From assembly GCF_000409775.1 (NCBI RefSeq), contig NZ_KE332397.1, forward strand, positions 1 to 64,000: a stretch of 64,000 nt of DNA. The letters run 5' to 3'. The stretch comes from Litchfieldella anticariensis FP35 = DSM 16096 (GTDB lineage: Bacteria > Pseudomonadota > Gammaproteobacteria > Pseudomonadales > Halomonadaceae). This document shows, one piece after another, positions 7,892-20,865 of this stretch. Within the stretch, counting starts at the first letter, position 1. Every line of letters starts with the position of its first letter. The notes under the pieces are model-generated. The model was not told the DNA's origin, searched no databases, and saw only the letters and a list, made by a program, of their open reading frames with translations. The position numbers and the translations under genes were made by a program.

Positions 7892-10800
7892 ATGGCTTAC
7901 TCATACACTGAGAAAAAACGCATCCGCAAGGATTTCGGCAAACTGCCCCAAGTGATGGATGTGCCTTACCTGCTGGCCATCCAGCTTGATTCCTACTACG
8001 ACTTTCTCCAGCAGGATCGTGCGCCGGAAGAGAGGCTCGAGGTCGGTCTGCATGCCGCCTTCAAGTCCGTGTTTCCGATCGAGAGCTTTTCAGGCAATGC
8101 CGCTCTCGAGTATGTCAGCTACCGCTTTGGCACCCCGGCGTTCGACGTCAAGGAGTGCCAGTTGCGGGGCGTCACCTACTCGGCACCACTGCGGGTCAAG
8201 GTTCGCCTGATCATCTACGACAAGGAGTCGTCGAACAAGGCGATCAAGGACATCAAGGAGCAGGAAGTCTACATGGGGGAAATCCCCCTGATGACCGAGA
8301 ACGGCACCTTCGTTGTTAACGGGACCGAACGCGTCATCGTTTCTCAGCTGCACCGCAGCCCGGGTGTGTTCTTCGATCATGACAAGGGCAAGAGTCACTC
8401 TTCCGGCAAGCTGCTCTATTCTGCTCGCGTGATTCCTTACCGCGGCTCCTGGCTGGATTTTGAGTTCGATCCGAAGGACAACGTCTTCGTGCGTATCGAC
8501 CGTCGCCGCAAGTTGCCGGCTACGGTGTTGCTGCGTGCGTTGGGCATGAGCGCCGAGGAAATCCTTGACACCTTCTTCGACACCAGCACCTTCCATGTCG
8601 AGCAGTCTGGTTTTTCGGTGGATCTGGTCCCGTCACGCCTGCGTGGCGAAACGGCGACGTTCGATATCAAGGACGTCGATGGTGAAGTGATCGTCGAGGA
8701 AGGTCGCCGTATCACCCAGAAGCATATCCGGCAGATGGAAAAGTCGGGCCTCGAGCGCCTCGAGGTGCCGATGGAGTACCTGTTCGGCAAGATCTTGGCG
8801 AAGGATCAGGTCGACCCCAATACCGGCGAGTTGATCTGTGAATGCAATACCGAGGTCACCCCCGACCTGCTCGAAAAGCTGGCCAAGGCGGGGATCACTA
8901 CGCTCGAGACGTTGTACACCAACGACCTCGACTGTGGGCCTTTCGTCTCCGATACCCTCAAGCTGGATACCACGCGTACCCAGTTGGAATCGTTGGTGGA
9001 AATCTACCGCATGATGCGCCCTGGCGAGCCCCCGACCAAGGAGGCTGCCGAGACGCTGTTCAATAATCTGTTCTTCACCGAGGATCGTTACGATCTCTCC
9101 GGTGTCGGTCGCATGAAGTTCAACCGCCGTCTGCGTCGTGAGAGCGACACCGGCTCGGGGGTGCTGGACAAGCAGGACATCCTCGATGTGCTCAAGGAAC
9201 TGATCGCGATTCGCAACGGTTTCGGTGATGTCGACGATATCGACCATTTGGGTAACCGCCGCATTCGCTGCGTCGGTGAAATGGCCGAGAACCAGTTCCG
9301 TGTGGGCTTGGTGCGCGTCGAGCGTGCGGTCAAGGAACGTCTGTCCATGGCCGAGAGCGAAGGCCTGATGCCGCAGGACCTGATCAATGCCAAGCCGGTA
9401 GCAGCGGCGGTCAAGGAGTTCTTCGGTTCCAGTCAGCTTTCTCAGTTCATGGACCAGAACAACCCGTTGTCCGAGGTCACCCACAAGCGTCGCGTCTCGG
9501 CGCTCGGTCCGGGTGGCTTGACCCGTGAGCGGGCGGGCTTCGAGGTGCGTGACGTGCACGCCACGCACTATGGGCGCCTGTGCCCCATTGAGACCCCAGA
9601 AGGGCCGAACATCGGCCTGATCAACTCGCTGGCTACCTACAGCCACACCAATAGCTACGGCTTCCTCGAGACCCCGTATCGCAAGGTCGTGGATCGCCAG
9701 GTGACGGATGATGTCATGCACCTGTCGGCCATTGAAGAAGGTGACTTCGTCATCGCTCAGGCATCGGCCACCGTTGACGAAAGCGGTAAGCTGGTCGATG
9801 ACTTGGTACAGGTCCGTCACCGCGGTGAGACCACCTTCATGACGCCGGACAAGGTCACCTTGATGGACGTGTCACCGCGTCAGGTGGTGTCGGTGGCTGC
9901 GGCGCTGATCCCGTTCCTCGAGCACGATGACGCCAACCGCGCGTTGATGGGCTCGAACATGCAGCGCCAGGCAGTGCCGACTCTCCGCGCCGACAAGCCG
10001 CTGGTCGGTACCGGCATGGAGCGTTTCGTGGCGCGTGACTCTGGTGTCTGCGCCGTGGCGCGCCGCGGCGGGGTCATCGATTCGGTCGATGCCAAGCGTA
10101 TCGTGGTGCGGGTCAACGAAGACGAGATCATCGGCGGTGAAGCTGGCGTCGATATCTACAACTTGACCAAATATGTGCGGTCCAACCAGAACACATGCAT
10201 GAACCAGCGCCCCATCGTGCGCCCCGGTGATGCGGTGGCGCGCGGCGATATTCTCGCTGACGGTCCGTCCGTCGACATGGGCGACCTGGCTCTGGGTCAG
10301 AACATGCGTATCGCGTTCATGCCGTGGAACGGCTACAACTTCGAGGACTCGATCCTGGTGTCGGAGCGAGTGGTGCAGGAGGATCGCTTCACCACCATTC
10401 ACATTCAGGAACTGACCTGTGTGTCGCGCGACACCAAGTTGGGGGCCGAGGAGATTACCTCGGATATTCCCAACGTGGGTGAGTCTGCGTTGTCCAAGCT
10501 CGACGAGGCGGGTGTGGTTTACATCGGTGCCGAGGTTGGGCCTGGTGACATTCTGGTAGGCAAGGTCACGCCCAAGGGCGAAACCCAGTTGACTCCGGAA
10601 GAGAAGCTGCTGCGTGCCATCTTCGGCGAGAAGGCTTCCGACGTGAAGGATACCTCGCTGCGTGCCCCAACCGGCATGCGTGGCACCGTGATTGACGTAC
10701 AGGTGTTCACCCGCGATGGGGTGGAGAAGGATTCTCGGGCTCTGGCCATCGAGCAAATGCAGCTCGACGAAGTGCGCAAGGATCTGCAGGAAACCTATCG

Positions 10801-11968
10801 TATCGCTGAAGATGCGACCTTCGAACGTCTCAAGCGCACCCTGTCCGGACAGGCGGTCAATGGCGGTCCTCAGCTCAAGAAGGGCGATGTGCTCAGCGAC
10901 GAGTACCTTGAGGAACTGCCGCGTCAGCAGTGGTTCAAGCTGCGTCTGCAGGACGAGTCGCTCAACGAGCTGCTGGCCCAGGCTGATGAGCAGCTCGAGA
11001 ACCGCCGCAAGGAAATGGACGAGCGCTTCGAAGACAAGAAGCGCAAGCTCACCCAAGGCGATGATTTGGCGCCGGGCGTGCTCAAGATCGTCAAGGTCTA
11101 CATGGCGGTCAAGCGTCGTATTCAGCCAGGCGACAAGATGGCTGGTCGTCACGGTAACAAGGGTGTTATCTCGGCCATCATGCCGGTCGAGGATATGCCT
11201 TTCGATGAAAACGGCGAGCCGGTTGATATCGTCCTCAACCCGCTGGGTGTGCCATCACGGATGAACGTCGGTCAGGTACTCGAGACCCACTTGGGGATGG
11301 CGGCGCGTGGCCTAGGCATGAAGATCGAGCGCATGTTGCGTGAGGCTCGTGAGCAGCAGGTGGGTGAGATTCGTGAATTCCTGGGCAAGATATACAACTC
11401 GCCCGGTACACGCATCGAGGATCTCGACTCGCTCTCCGATGACGAGATCATTGCCCTGGCGAAGAACCTGCAGGGTGGTGTGCCCATGGCTTCACCGGTG
11501 TTCGATGGTGCCAAGGAGCATGAGATCAAGCAGCTGCTCAACCTGGCCGAGCTGCCGGAGTCCGGGCAGATGGCCCTGTACGATGGCCGTACCGGCGAAC
11601 CGTTCGACCGTCCAGTGACGGTGGGCTACATGTACATGTTGAAGTTGAACCATCTGGTCGACGACAAGATGCATGCGCGTTCCACTGGCTCTTACTCGCT
11701 GGTTACCCAGCAGCCGCTGGGTGGCAAGGCGCAGTTTGGTGGCCAGCGCTTCGGTGAGATGGAGGTTTGGGCCCTGGAAGCTTATGGCGCAGCCTACACC
11801 CTTCAGGAGATGCTCACGGTCAAGTCCGACGACGTGGAAGGTCGTACCAAAATGTACAAGAGCATCGTCGATGGCGACCACACCATGCAGGCGGGCATGC
11901 CGGAGTCCTTCAACGTGCTAGTGAAGGAGATCCGTTCGCTGGGCATCGATATCGAGCTGGAAAGCTGA
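7892..11968 (+). CDS. rpoB: DNA-directed RNA polymerase subunit beta
   Basis: Catalytic beta subunit of RNA polymerase. The 1358-aa length is slightly above E. coli (1342). The rifampicin region [20 protein letters not shown] carries no common resistance change at the central positions. Downstream, DVHATHYG has alanine where E. coli has proline 564. The active-site region [15 protein letters not shown] and the C-terminal clamp segment [16 protein letters not shown] are intact. The gene follows the rplL attenuator and precedes rpoC by 86 nt. Confidence 0.99.
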   Translation: MAYSYTEKKRIRKDFGKLPQVMDVPYLLAIQLDSYYDFLQQDRAPEERLEVGLHAAFKSVFPIESFSGNAALEYVSYRFGTPAFDVKECQLRGVTYSAPLRVKVRLIIYDKESSNKAIKDIKEQEVYMGEIPLMTENGTFVVNGTERVIVSQLHRSPGVFFDHDKGKSHSSGKLLYSARVIPYRGSWLDFEFDPKDNVFVRIDRRRKLPATVLLRALGMSAEEILDTFFDTSTFHVEQSGFSVDLVPSRLRGETATFDIKDVDGEVIVEEGRRITQKHIRQMEKSGLERLEVPMEYLFGKILAKDQVDPNTGELICECNTEVTPDLLEKLAKAGITTLETLYTNDLDCGPFVSDTLKLDTTRTQLESLVEIYRMMRPGEPPTKEAAETLFNNLFFTEDRYDLSGVGRMKFNRRLRRESDTGSGVLDKQDILDVLKELIAIRNGFGDVDDIDHLGNRRIRCVGEMAENQFRVGLVRVERAVKERLSMAESEGLMPQDLINAKPVAAAVKEFFGSSQLSQFMDQNNPLSEVTHKRRVSALGPGGLTRERAGFEVRDVHATHYGRLCPIETPEGPNIGLINSLATYSHTNSYGFLETPYRKVVDRQVTDDVMHLSAIEEGDFVIAQASATVDESGKLVDDLVQVRHRGETTFMTPDKVTLMDVSPRQVVSVAAALIPFLEHDDANRALMGSNMQRQAVPTLRADKPLVGTGMERFVARDSGVCAVARRGGVIDSVDAKRIVVRVNEDEIIGGEAGVDIYNLTKYVRSNQNTCMNQRPIVRPGDAVARGDILADGPSVDMGDLALGQNMRIAFMPWNGYNFEDSILVSERVVQEDRFTTIHIQELTCVSRDTKLGAEEITSDIPNVGESALSKLDEAGVVYIGAEVGPGDILVGKVTPKGETQLTPEEKLLRAIFGEKASDVKDTSLRAPTGMRGTVIDVQVFTRDGVEKDSRALAIEQMQLDEVRKDLQETYRIAEDATFERLKRTLSGQAVNGGPQLKKGDVLSDEYLEELPRQQWFKLRLQDESLNELLAQADEQLENRRKEMDERFEDKKRKLTQGDDLAPGVLKIVKVYMAVKRRIQPGDKMAGRHGNKGVISAIMPVEDMPFDENGEPVDIVLNPLGVPSRMNVGQVLETHLGMAARGLGMKIERMLREAREQQVGEIREFLGKIYNSPGTRIEDLDSLSDDEIIALAKNLQGGVPMASPVFDGAKEHEIKQLLNLAELPESGQMALYDGRTGEPFDRPVTVGYMYMLKLNHLVDDKMHARSTGSYSLVTQQPLGGKAQFGGQRFGEMEVWALEAYGAAYTLQEMLTVKSDDVEGRTKMYKSIVDGDHTMQAGMPESFNVLVKEIRSLGIDIELES

Positions 11969-11997
11969 GCGCCCGACGTACTTGTGAATGACGGTCC

Positions 11998-12025
11998 GCG
12001 GGGGTGGAGCTGTTCCCACCCCCGC
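11998..12025 (+). other. Hairpin between rpoB and rpoC
   Basis: A perfect 10-bp GC stem (11998-12007 with 12016-12025) with an 8-nt loop sits 18 nt before the rpoC ribosome-binding site GGAG. No T-tract follows. It could tune mRNA stability or rpoC translation; no function is established. Confidence 0.45.
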
Positions 12026-12054
12026 CCATGACAACTCCGCTACGGAGCCGACCC

Positions 12055-15000
12055 ATGAAAGATTTGGTGAAAGTCCTCAAATCGCAGGCACAGTCCGAAG
12101 AGTTCGACGCGATCAAGATCACGCTCGCGTCACCGGACATGATTCGCTCCTGGTCTTACGGCGAGGTCAAGAAGCCCGAGACCATCAACTACCGTACCTT
12201 CAAGCCGGAGCGTGACGGCCTGTTCTGTGCCAAGATCTTTGGCCCGGTAAAGGACTACGAGTGTCTGTGCGGCAAGTACAAGCGCATGAAACATCGCGGC
12301 ATCATCTGTGAGAAGTGTGGCGTAGAGGTGACCAAGGCCGCGGTGCGTCGCGAGCGTATGGGCCACATCGAGCTGGCTTCTCCAGTGGCGCACATTTGGT
12401 TCCTCAAGTCGTTGCCGTCGCGTATCGGTATGTTCCTCGACATGACGCTGCGCGATATCGAGCGCGTCCTCTACTTCGAGAGCTTTGTGGTCATCGATCC
12501 GGGCATGACCACCCTTGAGCGTGGTCAGTTGCTCAACGACGAGCAGTATTTCGAGGCGCTGGAAGAGTTTGGTGACGACTTCGATGCACGCATGGGCGCT
12601 GAAGCCGTCCAGGCACTGCTCAAGGACATCGATCTGGATGAGGAGATCGATCGGCTGCGCGAGGAGATTCCGCAGACCAACTCCGAGACCAAGATCAAGA
12701 AGCTGTCCAAGCGCCTCAAGCTGTTGGAAGCTTTCAGCAAGTCCGGCAATGACCCGGCATGGATGGTCATGGAAGTGTTGCCGGTGCTGCCGCCCGATTT
12801 GCGTCCGCTGGTACCACTCGACGGTGGCCGTTTTGCGACCTCGGATCTCAACGATCTGTATCGCCGGGTGATCAACCGCAATAATCGTCTCAAGCGGCTG
12901 TTGGACCTCAATGCGCCGGACATCATCGTGCGCAACGAGAAGCGCATGCTGCAGGAATCCGTCGATGCCCTGCTCGACAACGGGCGTCGTGGTCGCGCGA
13001 TTACCGGCTCCAACAAGCGTCCGCTGAAGTCGTTGGCCGATATGATCAAGGGCAAGCAGGGGCGTTTCCGTCAGAACCTGCTGGGTAAGCGTGTCGACTA
13101 TTCCGGCCGCTCGGTGATCACTGTAGGGCCGACCCTGCGTCTGCATCAGTGTGGTCTGCCCAAGAAGATGGCACTGGAACTGTTCAAGCCGTTCATCTAC
13201 TCCAAGCTGCAGACCACTGGCCAGGCGTCGACCATCAAGGCCGCTAAGAAGATGGTCGAGCGTGAGTTGCCGGAAGTGTGGGATATCCTCGCCGATGTCA
13301 TCCGCGAGCACCCGGTATTGCTCAACCGTGCGCCGACCCTGCACCGCTTGGGTATCCAAGCCTTCGAACCACTGCTGATCGAAGGCAAGGCCATCCAACT
13401 GCACCCATTGGTGTGTGCCGCGTACAACGCTGACTTCGATGGTGACCAGATGGCGGTCCACGTGCCGCTGACCCTGGAAGCGCAGCTCGAAGCCCGGGCG
13501 TTGATGATGGCCACCAACAATGTGCTGTCACCGGCTAATGGCGAGCCGATCATCGTGCCGTCCCAGGACGTGGTGCTGGGTCTGTATTACATGACGCGCG
13601 AGAAGATCAACGCCAAGGGCGAGGGTATGGTGTTCGCCAACCTCAATGAGGTCGAGCGTGCCTTTGGTACCCAGAGTGTATCGCTGCACGCTCGGGTCAA
13701 GGTGCGTTTGACCGAGTATCTGCCCGACGAGGAGGCCGGTGAGCTGGTCGAGAAACACTCGATCTTCGACACCACCGTTGGTCGTGCGCTGCTGTTCCGT
13801 ATCCTGCCCAAGGGTGCGCCCTTCGAGTTGGTCGATCAGCCGATGAAGAAGAAGGCGATTTCCAGGCTGATCAATGAGGTCTATCGCCGCGCCGGTCTCA
13901 AAGAGACGGTGATCTTCGCCGACCAACTGATGTACACAGGCTTCCGCTTGGCCACGTGGTCTGGTGCTTCCATCGGCGTTAACGATTTCGTCATCCCCGA
14001 GTCCAAGAAAGGCATCGTCGATGCCGCCGAGGATGAAGTGAAGGAAATCGAGGATCAGTTCTCCTCCGGCCTGGTGACAGCGGGCGAGAAGTACAACAAG
14101 GTCATCGACATCTGGTCCAAGGCCAACGACAAGGTCGCCAAGGCGATGATGGCGGGTATTTCCAAGGAAACCGTCATCGACCGCGAAGGTAAGGAGGTAG
14201 AGCAAGACTCCTTCAACAGCGTGTTCATCATGGCTGACTCCGGGGCGCGTGGTAGTGCCGCTCAGATCCGTCAGTTGGCGGGGATGCGTGGCCTGATGGC
14301 CAAGCCTGATGGCTCGATCATCGAGACACCGATTACCGCCAACTTCCGCGAGGGGCTGAACGTACTGCAGTACTTCATTTCCACGCACGGGGCGCGTAAG
14401 GGTTTGGCGGATACTGCACTCAAAACCGCTAACTCCGGTTACCTGACTCGCCGCTTGGTTGACGTGGCCCAGGACTTGGTGATTACCGAGACCGATTGTG
14501 GCACCGAAGAGGGCTTGACGCTGCACCCCATCATCGAGGGTGGCGACATCATCGTCTCCTTGGCGCAGCGCGTGCTGGGGCGTGTCGTGGCCCAGGATGT
14601 CATCGATCCGGCTACTGACGAGGTGCTGATACCCAAGGGCACCTTGCTTGATGAGGCTTGGTGCGCTGACCTCGACACCATGGGTGTCGATGAGATCGTC
14701 GTGCGCAGTACCATTACCTGTGACACCGCTCATGGCGTGTGTTCGTCCTGTTACGGTCGCGATCTGGCGCGCGGGCATCAGGTCAATATCGGCGAGGCCG
14801 TAGGTGTCATTGCTGCCCAGTCGATCGGGGAACCGGGTACCCAGTTGACCATGCGCACGTTCCACATCGGTGGTGCGGCATCGCGTGCCTCTGCGGTGGA
14901 TAGCGTTCAGGTCAAGCATGGCGGCAGGGTGCGTCTGCACAACATCAAGTCAGTGGAGCGTGCCGACGGCAAGTTGGTGGTGGTATCTCGCTCCAGCGCC

Positions 15001-16272
15001 TTGGCAGTGGCCGACGAGCATGGTCGCGAACGCGAGTATTACAAGCTGCCCTACGGTGCCGAGCTCTCTGTCAAGGATGGTGAGGCGGTTGACGCAGGTC
15101 AGGCAGTGGCCAAGTGGGATCCGCACACCCACCCGATCGTCGCCGAAGTCGAGGGCAAGGTGCAGTACATCGACATGGAGGAAGGTATCTCCATCCACCG
15201 TAGTGTGGACGAGATGACTGGCCTGTCGTCGATCGAGGTGATCGAGTCGGGAGCCCGCCCTGCAGCGGGGCGCGACAAGCGGCCGATGATCATGCTCGCC
15301 AACGAAGCCGGCGAACATGTAGCGCTGCCGGGCTCCAACACGCCTGTGCAATATCTATTGCCCGGCAATGCCATCGTTTCCGTCGACGACGGTACGAAGA
15401 TCGGCATCGGCGAAATCATCGCCAGGATTCCGGTCGAAGCGTCCGGTACCAAAGACATCACCGGGGGTCTACCGCGTGTTGCCGATCTATTCGAGGCACG
15501 CAAACCCAAGGAGCCAGCGATTCTCGCTGAGGTTAGCGGTGTGGTCAGCTTCGGTAAGGAGACCAAGGGTAAGCGGCGTCTGACGATCACCCCTGAGTCC
15601 GGTGATCCGTTCGAGATGCTGATCCCCAAATGGCGTCAGATCGCGGTATTCGAAGGTGAGACGGTCGAGCGTGGTGAAGTGATCTCCGACGGTCCGAGCA
15701 ATCCTCACGACATCCTGCGTCTGCTGGGTGTCGCGGAGCTCGCCAAGTACATCACAGCTGAAGTGCAGGAGGTTTACCGTCTGCAGGGTGTGGGCATCAA
15801 CGACAAGCACATCGAAGTCATCGTGCGTCAGATGCTGCGCAAGGTCGAGATCACCGATGCGGGAGACTCGAGCTTCATCACTGGCGATCAGATCGAATTG
15901 GTGAGAGTGCTGGAGGAAAACGCGCGACTGGTCCAGGACGAAAGGTTCCCGGCCAAGTACGAACGCCTGCTGCTGGGTATCACAAAGGCGTCACTCGCCA
16001 CTGAGTCCTTCATCTCGGCGGCTTCCTTCCAGGAGACCACACGAGTGTTGACCGAAGCGGCGGTGACCGGCAAGCGTGACTACCTGCGCGGTCTGAAGGA
16101 AAACGTGGTGGTGGGACGTCTGATCCCAGCCGGTACCGGCCTGACCCACCACGCGGAGCGCAAGCGTAAGCGTGAAGACGCCGAGCGCACGCTCCAGCCG
16201 TCGGCTTACGACGTCGAGCAGGAGCTGGGCGCCCAGCTTACTGCGCTCGATGCCGATGACGACGATATCTAA
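12055..16272 (+). CDS. rpoC: DNA-directed RNA polymerase subunit beta'
   Basis: Largest RNA polymerase subunit. The 1405-aa protein matches E. coli (1407 aa). It contains the N-terminal zinc ribbon [20 protein letters not shown], the magnesium-binding [15 protein letters not shown], the second cysteine cluster around [15 protein letters not shown] and the trigger-loop region [20 protein letters not shown]. The chosen ATG ([11 protein letters not shown]) has GGAG 7 nt upstream and agrees with the family start; a 17-codon in-frame extension is rejected. Confidence 0.99.
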   Translation: MKDLVKVLKSQAQSEEFDAIKITLASPDMIRSWSYGEVKKPETINYRTFKPERDGLFCAKIFGPVKDYECLCGKYKRMKHRGIICEKCGVEVTKAAVRRERMGHIELASPVAHIWFLKSLPSRIGMFLDMTLRDIERVLYFESFVVIDPGMTTLERGQLLNDEQYFEALEEFGDDFDARMGAEAVQALLKDIDLDEEIDRLREEIPQTNSETKIKKLSKRLKLLEAFSKSGNDPAWMVMEVLPVLPPDLRPLVPLDGGRFATSDLNDLYRRVINRNNRLKRLLDLNAPDIIVRNEKRMLQESVDALLDNGRRGRAITGSNKRPLKSLADMIKGKQGRFRQNLLGKRVDYSGRSVITVGPTLRLHQCGLPKKMALELFKPFIYSKLQTTGQASTIKAAKKMVERELPEVWDILADVIREHPVLLNRAPTLHRLGIQAFEPLLIEGKAIQLHPLVCAAYNADFDGDQMAVHVPLTLEAQLEARALMMATNNVLSPANGEPIIVPSQDVVLGLYYMTREKINAKGEGMVFANLNEVERAFGTQSVSLHARVKVRLTEYLPDEEAGELVEKHSIFDTTVGRALLFRILPKGAPFELVDQPMKKKAISRLINEVYRRAGLKETVIFADQLMYTGFRLATWSGASIGVNDFVIPESKKGIVDAAEDEVKEIEDQFSSGLVTAGEKYNKVIDIWSKANDKVAKAMMAGISKETVIDREGKEVEQDSFNSVFIMADSGARGSAAQIRQLAGMRGLMAKPDGSIIETPITANFREGLNVLQYFISTHGARKGLADTALKTANSGYLTRRLVDVAQDLVITETDCGTEEGLTLHPIIEGGDIIVSLAQRVLGRVVAQDVIDPATDEVLIPKGTLLDEAWCADLDTMGVDEIVVRSTITCDTAHGVCSSCYGRDLARGHQVNIGEAVGVIAAQSIGEPGTQLTMRTFHIGGAASRASAVDSVQVKHGGRVRLHNIKSVERADGKLVVVSRSSALAVADEHGREREYYKLPYGAELSVKDGEAVDAGQAVAKWDPHTHPIVAEVEGKVQYIDMEEGISIHRSVDEMTGLSSIEVIESGARPAAGRDKRPMIMLANEAGEHVALPGSNTPVQYLLPGNAIVSVDDGTKIGIGEIIARIPVEASGTKDITGGLPRVADLFEARKPKEPAILAEVSGVVSFGKETKGKRRLTITPESGDPFEMLIPKWRQIAVFEGETVERGEVISDGPSNPHDILRLLGVAELAKYITAEVQEVYRLQGVGINDKHIEVIVRQMLRKVEITDAGDSSFITGDQIELVRVLEENARLVQDERFPAKYERLLLGITKASLATESFISAASFQETTRVLTEAAVTGKRDYLRGLKENVVVGRLIPAGTGLTHHAERKRKREDAERTLQPSAYDVEQELGAQLTALDADDDDI

Positions 16273-16286
16273 ACGATTGTCATCTT

Positions 16287-16311
16287 GGCCGGTGCCCCTG
16301 GGGCGCCGGCC
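16287..16311 (+). terminator. Hairpin after rpoC, weak terminator
   Basis: An 11-bp stem (16287-16297 with 16301-16311, one G-U pair) and CTG loop lie 14 nt after the rpoC stop. Only TT follows, so intrinsic termination may be weak. The -35 of the rpsL promoter begins immediately after it. Confidence 0.5.
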
Positions 16312-16341
16312 TTGACGGCGATTGCGACGAGACAGTAGAAT
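16312..16341 (+). promoter_or_regulatory. Promoter of the str operon (rpsL-rpsG-fusA-tuf)
   Basis: TTGACG (16312-16317) and TAGAAT (16336-16341) are 18 bp apart. The discriminator GCGCAGCC matches those before rpsJ (GCGCATCC) and rpsT (GCGCCATCC), suggesting shared stringent control. Confidence 0.75.
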
Positions 16342-16421
16342 GCGCAGCCTTTAATAGTGGGGTGGGTACGTCCATGCCCATTATAAAAGGCTAAGGCAAC
16401 CATTGGAGTCAGCTACAGACC

Positions 16422-16796
16422 ATGGCAACGATCAATCAGCTCGTGCGCAAGCCGCGCAAGCGCCCTGTCGTCAAGAGCGACGTGCCGGCGCTGCAGGCCT
16501 GCCCGCAAAAGCGCGGTGTCTGCACCCGCGTGTACACTACCACCCCGAAGAAGCCGAACTCGGCGTTGCGTAAGGTATGCCGTGTGCGCCTGACCAACGG
16601 TTACGAGGTGTCTTCCTATATCGGTGGTGAAGGCCACAACCTTCAGGAACACTCCGTGGTCCTGATTCGTGGGGGCCGTGTCAAGGATTTGCCGGGTGTG
16701 CGTTATCACACCGTCCGCGGTGCTTTGGACACTTCTGGTGTTCAGAACCGTAAGCAGGGCCGTTCCAAGTACGGCACCAAGCGTCCCAAGGCATAA
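16422..16796 (+). CDS. rpsL: 30S ribosomal protein S12
   Basis: Decoding-centre protein controlling accuracy. The 124-aa protein has the wild-type, streptomycin-sensitive lysines in [13 protein letters not shown] (K43 counting Met) and GGRVKDLPG. First gene of the str operon; rpsG follows after 133 nt, where E. coli has an S7 regulatory site. I could not recognise that site here. Confidence 0.98.
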   Translation: MATINQLVRKPRKRPVVKSDVPALQACPQKRGVCTRVYTTTPKKPNSALRKVCRVRLTNGYEVSSYIGGEGHNLQEHSVVLIRGGRVKDLPGVRYHTVRGALDTSGVQNRKQGRSKYGTKRPKA

Positions 16797-16929
16797 GCCG
16801 GGGACCTCTCGTTCAATTCAGTATCGAAACGGTCAGATAAGAGTAAGGTCGAGCGTCGTCCAAGTGCAGTGCTATCAGAGGGCGGGAGTCTCGGGTTTAC
16901 CTGAAGGACCCTTTAACTGAGGGCTTATC

Positions 16930-17400
16930 ATGCCTAGAAGAAGAGTTGCTGCTAAGCGCGAAATCCTTCCGGATCCGAAGTTCGGAAGCGAGCGTTTGGC
17001 CAAGTTCATGAACCACCTGATGATCAGTGGCAAGAAGTCCGTAGCTGAGCGCATCGTCTATGGTGCGCTGGATAGGGTTGCCGAACGTAGCAAGGAAGAG
17101 CCGCTGGACATCTTCGACAAGGCGTTGGAAGCCATCCAGCCGATGGTCGAGGTCAAGTCACGCCGTGTCGGTGGTGCCACCTATCAGGTGCCTGTGGAAG
17201 TCCGTCCTTCACGTCGTCAGGCGCTGGCCATGCGCTGGCTGGTGGACGCTGCCCGCAACCGTGGTGAGAAGACCATGGTGCAGCGTTTGGCCGGCGAGAT
17301 GCTGGACGCCGCCGAAGGCAAGGGCGCTGCTGTGAAGAAGCGTGAAGACGTGCACCGCATGGCAGAAGCCAACAAGGCTTTCTCACACTACCGCTTCTAA
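16930..17400 (+). CDS. rpsG: 30S ribosomal protein S7
   Basis: Nucleates assembly of the 30S head and contacts E-site tRNA. The 156-aa protein starts [16 protein letters not shown] and contains [19 protein letters not shown], as expected. It ends [15 protein letters not shown], the standard short form. fusA follows after 18 nt. Confidence 0.98.
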   Translation: MPRRRVAAKREILPDPKFGSERLAKFMNHLMISGKKSVAERIVYGALDRVAERSKEEPLDIFDKALEAIQPMVEVKSRRVGGATYQVPVEVRPSRRQALAMRWLVDAARNRGEKTMVQRLAGEMLDAAEGKGAAVKKREDVHRMAEANKAFSHYRF

Positions 17401-17418
17401 TCTACGGGGAGTTCCAAC

Positions 17419-19539
17419 GTGGCACGCAAGACTCCACTCAAGCGTTACCGCAATATCGGTATCGTTGCCCACGTCGACGCCGGGAAGACCACCACTACCG
17501 AGCGTGTCCTGTTCTATACTGGCCTGTCTCACAAGGTTGGCGAGGTTCATGATGGTGCTGCCACCATGGACTGGATGGAGCAGGAGCAGGAGCGTGGCAT
17601 CACCATCACCTCCGCGGCGACGACCTGCTTCTGGCAGGGTATGAACAAGCAGTTCGATGAGCACCGCATCAACATCATCGACACTCCGGGGCACGTCGAC
17701 TTCACCATCGAGGTCGAGCGTTCGCTGCGCGTGCTCGACGGTGCCGTGGTGGTGCTGTGCGGCAGCTCGGGCGTGCAGCCGCAGACCGAAACCGTTTGGC
17801 GTCAGGCTAACAAGTACGAAGTTCCGCGCATGGTGTTCGTCAACAAGATGGACCGTGCCGGCGCCGACTTTTTCATGGTCGTCGATCAGCTCAAGGAGCG
17901 GCTCAACGCCAATGCGGTGCCGATCCAGATCAACTGGGGTGCCGAGGACGAGTTCAAGGGCGTGGTCGACCTGATCACCATGAAGGCCATCCTGTGGAAC
18001 GAAGACGACCTGGGCATGACCTATGACTTGGTCGAGATTCCCGACGAGCTGCGCGAAACCGCCGAGCAGTATCGTGAAGAGATGGTAGAAGCCGCCGCCG
18101 AGGCGTCCGAAGAGTTGATGGACAAATACCTCGAAGGGGGCGAGCTGACTGCCGAGGAGATCAAGGCAGGCCTGCGTCGTCGCACGCTGGACAACGAGAT
18201 CGTGCTGGTCACCTGCGGCTCGGCGTTCAAGAACAAGGGCGTGCAGGCCGTTCTGGATGGTGTGATCGAGTACATGCCATCACCCACCGAGGTCAAGGCC
18301 ATCGAGGGTGAGCTGGACGATAAGGACGGCACTATCGAAACCCGCGAAGCGGACGATAGCGCTCCCTTCTCGGCGTTGGCATTCAAGATCGCCACCGATC
18401 CGTTCGTTGGCACCCTGACCTTCATTCGCGTCTACTCCGGGGTGCTGAAGTCCGGTGACAGCGTCTACAACTCCGTCAAGCAGAAGAAGGAGCGCGTCGG
18501 CCGTATCGTGCAGATGCATTCCAATTCGCGCGAGGAGATCAAGGAAGTCTACGCTGGTGATATTGCCGCTTGTATCGGCCTCAAGGACGTGACGACCGGC
18601 GATACCCTGTGCGACATCGAGAACAAGATCGTTCTCGAGCGCATGGAGTTCCCGGATCCGGTCATCTCGGTGGCTGTGGAGCCGAAGTCCAAGGCCGACC
18701 AGGAGAAGATGGGCGTGGCACTGGGTAAGCTCGCTCAGGAAGACCCGTCGTTCCGCGTCAAGACCGACGAGGAAACCGGCCAGACCATCATCTCCGGCAT
18801 GGGCGAGTTGCACCTTGACATCATCGTCGACCGCATGCGTCGCGAATTCAAGGTCGAAGCCAACATCGGCAAGCCGCAGGTGGCGTATCGCGAAACCATT
18901 CGCGGTAGCGTCGAACAGGAAGGCAAGTTCGTGCGTCAGTCGGGTGGTCGTGGTCAGTTCGGTCACGTGTGGCTGCGTATCGAGCCGCTGACCGCGGCAG
19001 ACAAGGGCGACGACGAAGACATGCACTTCAAGTTCGCGTCCGAAATCGTCGGTGGCGTGGTTCCCAAGGAATACGTGCCGGCCGTCGAGAAAGGAGCCTA
19101 TGAGCAGCTGCAGAACGGTGTCATCGCGGGTTACCCGATGATCGACGTCAAAGTCACGCTGTACGATGGCTCCTATCACGACGTGGACTCCAACGAGACC
19201 GCGTTCAAGATCGCCGCTTCCATGGCGATCAAAGAAGGTGCCAAGAAGGCCAAGGCCGTGCTGCTGGAGCCGATGATGAAGGTCGAAGTCGTGACCCCCG
19301 AGGATTTCATGGGTGACGTCATGGGCGACCTGAACCGTCGTCGCGGTCTGGTGCAGGGCATGGATGACTCGTCTTCGGGCAAGGTCATCCGCGCAATGGT
19401 GCCGCTGGGCGAGATGTTCGGTTATGCAACCGATCTACGTTCTCAGACCCAGGGCCGCGCAAGCTACTCCATGGAGTTTGCGAAGTACGACGAGGCGCCC
19501 TCCAGCGTCGTTGAAGCCGTCATCAACCAGAACGGATAA
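17419..19539 (+). CDS. fusA: Translation elongation factor G
   Basis: GTPase that drives ribosomal translocation. At 706 aa it matches E. coli (704). The start is GTG with GGGGAG 7 nt upstream. The G motifs are [17 protein letters not shown] and NKMDR, followed by domains II-V ending in the [10 protein letters not shown] segment. It is tightly placed between rpsG and tuf. Confidence 0.98.
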   Translation: MARKTPLKRYRNIGIVAHVDAGKTTTTERVLFYTGLSHKVGEVHDGAATMDWMEQEQERGITITSAATTCFWQGMNKQFDEHRINIIDTPGHVDFTIEVERSLRVLDGAVVVLCGSSGVQPQTETVWRQANKYEVPRMVFVNKMDRAGADFFMVVDQLKERLNANAVPIQINWGAEDEFKGVVDLITMKAILWNEDDLGMTYDLVEIPDELRETAEQYREEMVEAAAEASEELMDKYLEGGELTAEEIKAGLRRRTLDNEIVLVTCGSAFKNKGVQAVLDGVIEYMPSPTEVKAIEGELDDKDGTIETREADDSAPFSALAFKIATDPFVGTLTFIRVYSGVLKSGDSVYNSVKQKKERVGRIVQMHSNSREEIKEVYAGDIAACIGLKDVTTGDTLCDIENKIVLERMEFPDPVISVAVEPKSKADQEKMGVALGKLAQEDPSFRVKTDEETGQTIISGMGELHLDIIVDRMRREFKVEANIGKPQVAYRETIRGSVEQEGKFVRQSGGRGQFGHVWLRIEPLTAADKGDDEDMHFKFASEIVGGVVPKEYVPAVEKGAYEQLQNGVIAGYPMIDVKVTLYDGSYHDVDSNETAFKIAASMAIKEGAKKAKAVLLEPMMKVEVVTPEDFMGDVMGDLNRRRGLVQGMDDSSSGKVIRAMVPLGEMFGYATDLRSQTQGRASYSMEFAKYDEAPSSVVEAVINQNG

Positions 19540-19568
19540 CCGTTAGCTAACGTAAAGAGGTTATAGCA

Positions 19569-20762
19569 GTGGCTAAGGAAAAATTTGAACGTTCCAAACC
19601 GCACGTCAACGTCGGCACCATCGGTCACGTCGACCACGGCAAGACCACTCTGACTGCGGCCCTGACCCGTGTCTCCGCCGAGGTGTTCGGTGGTGAGTGG
19701 CGCCAGTTCGACTCCATTGACAACGCGCCGGAAGAGCGTGAGCGCGGTATCACCATCGCCACCGCTCACGTCGAGTATCAGTCCGAACAGCGTCACTATG
19801 CGCACGTCGACTGCCCGGGGCACGCCGACTACGTCAAGAACATGATCACTGGTGCCGCCCAGATGGACGGCGCGATCCTGGTCTGTTCCGCCGCCGATGG
19901 TCCCATGCCGCAGACTCGTGAGCACATCCTGCTGTCTCGTCAGGTCGGCGTTCCCTACATCGTCGTGTTCCTGAACAAGGCCGACATGGTCGACGATGAA
20001 GAGCTGCTCGAGCTGGTCGAGATGGAAGTCCGCGAACTGCTGTCCGAGTACGACTTCCCGGGCGACGACACTCCGATCATCATCGGCTCTGCCCTGATGG
20101 CTCTGGAAGGTAAGGACGACAACGGCATGGGCACCACCGCCGTTGCTAACCTGATCAAGGCCCTGGATGACTACATCCCGGAGCCGGAGCGTGCCATCGA
20201 TCAGCCGTTCCTGATGCCGATCGAGGACGTCTTCTCTATTTCCGGTCGCGGTACCGTAGTCACCGGTCGTATCGAGCGTGGCATCATCAAGAGCGGTGAA
20301 GAAGTGGAGATCGTGGGTATCCGCGATACCACCAAGACCACCGTTACTGGTGTCGAGATGTTCCGCAAGCTGCTCGATGAAGGTCGTGCCGGTGAGAACG
20401 TCGGTGCCCTGCTGCGTGGCACCAAGCGTGACGAGGTCGAGCGTGGTCAGGTTCTGGCCAAGCCAGGCACGATCACTCCGCACACTGTGTTCGAAGCGGA
20501 AGTCTACGTGCTGTCCAAGGAGGAGGGTGGTCGTCACACCCCGTTCTTCAAGGGCTATCGTCCGCAGTTCTACTTCCGTACCACCGACGTTACCGGTACC
20601 TGTGAACTGCCGGAAGGCGTCGAGATGGTCATGCCTGGCGATAACGTCAAGATGACCGTCACCCTGATTGCGCCGATCGCCATGGAAGATGGCCTGCGCT
20701 TCGCCGTGCGCGAAGGTGGTCGTACCGTGGGTGCTGGCGTCGTCTCCAAGATCATCCAGTAA
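19569..20762 (+). CDS. tuf: Translation elongation factor Tu
   Basis: Delivers aminoacyl-tRNA to the ribosome. The 397-aa protein starts at a GTG ([16 protein letters not shown]) with AGAGG upstream. It contains [18 protein letters not shown] and [10 protein letters not shown], and ends [14 protein letters not shown]. This is the only tuf in the window; the second copy usually found after tRNA-Thr is missing. A strong terminator closes the str operon. Confidence 0.98.
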   Translation: MAKEKFERSKPHVNVGTIGHVDHGKTTLTAALTRVSAEVFGGEWRQFDSIDNAPEERERGITIATAHVEYQSEQRHYAHVDCPGHADYVKNMITGAAQMDGAILVCSAADGPMPQTREHILLSRQVGVPYIVVFLNKADMVDDEELLELVEMEVRELLSEYDFPGDDTPIIIGSALMALEGKDDNGMGTTAVANLIKALDDYIPEPERAIDQPFLMPIEDVFSISGRGTVVTGRIERGIIKSGEEVEIVGIRDTTKTTVTGVEMFRKLLDEGRAGENVGALLRGTKRDEVERGQVLAKPGTITPHTVFEAEVYVLSKEEGGRHTPFFKGYRPQFYFRTTDVTGTCELPEGVEMVMPGDNVKMTVTLIAPIAMEDGLRFAVREGGRTVGAGVVSKIIQ

Positions 20763-20785
20763 GCCTTAGGCTCGCCCGATGATCG

Positions 20786-20813
20786 AAGGGGGCTCCAGTG
20801 GGAGCCCCCTTTT
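20786..20813 (+). terminator. Terminator of the str operon
   Basis: The stem GGGGGCTCC/GGAGCCCCC (20788-20796 with 20801-20809), extended by A-T pairs, has an AGTG loop and a TTTT tail 23 nt after the tuf stop. Confidence 0.92.
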
Positions 20814-20836
20814 CTGCGCATGTTTTCCCCATGTGT

Positions 20837-20865
20837 TTGACTCGGGGGGCAGGCATGCCTATAAT
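20837..20865 (+). promoter_or_regulatory. Promoter of the S10 operon
   Basis: TTGACT (20837-20842), a 17-bp spacer and a perfect TATAAT (20860-20865) are followed by the discriminator GCGCATCC. The leader from here to rpsJ is only about 60 nt, much shorter than the E. coli S10 leader that carries the L4 attenuator. Confidence 0.88.

Noticed and set aside
12130..14940. Two long antisense reading frames (443 and 470 codons) opposite rpoC
   Set aside because: They lie fully inside a conserved essential gene, show low-complexity composition expected of antisense frames in GC-biased coding DNA, and have no recognisable domains. The same applies to the long antisense frames opposite rpoB, fusA, tuf and the spc genes.
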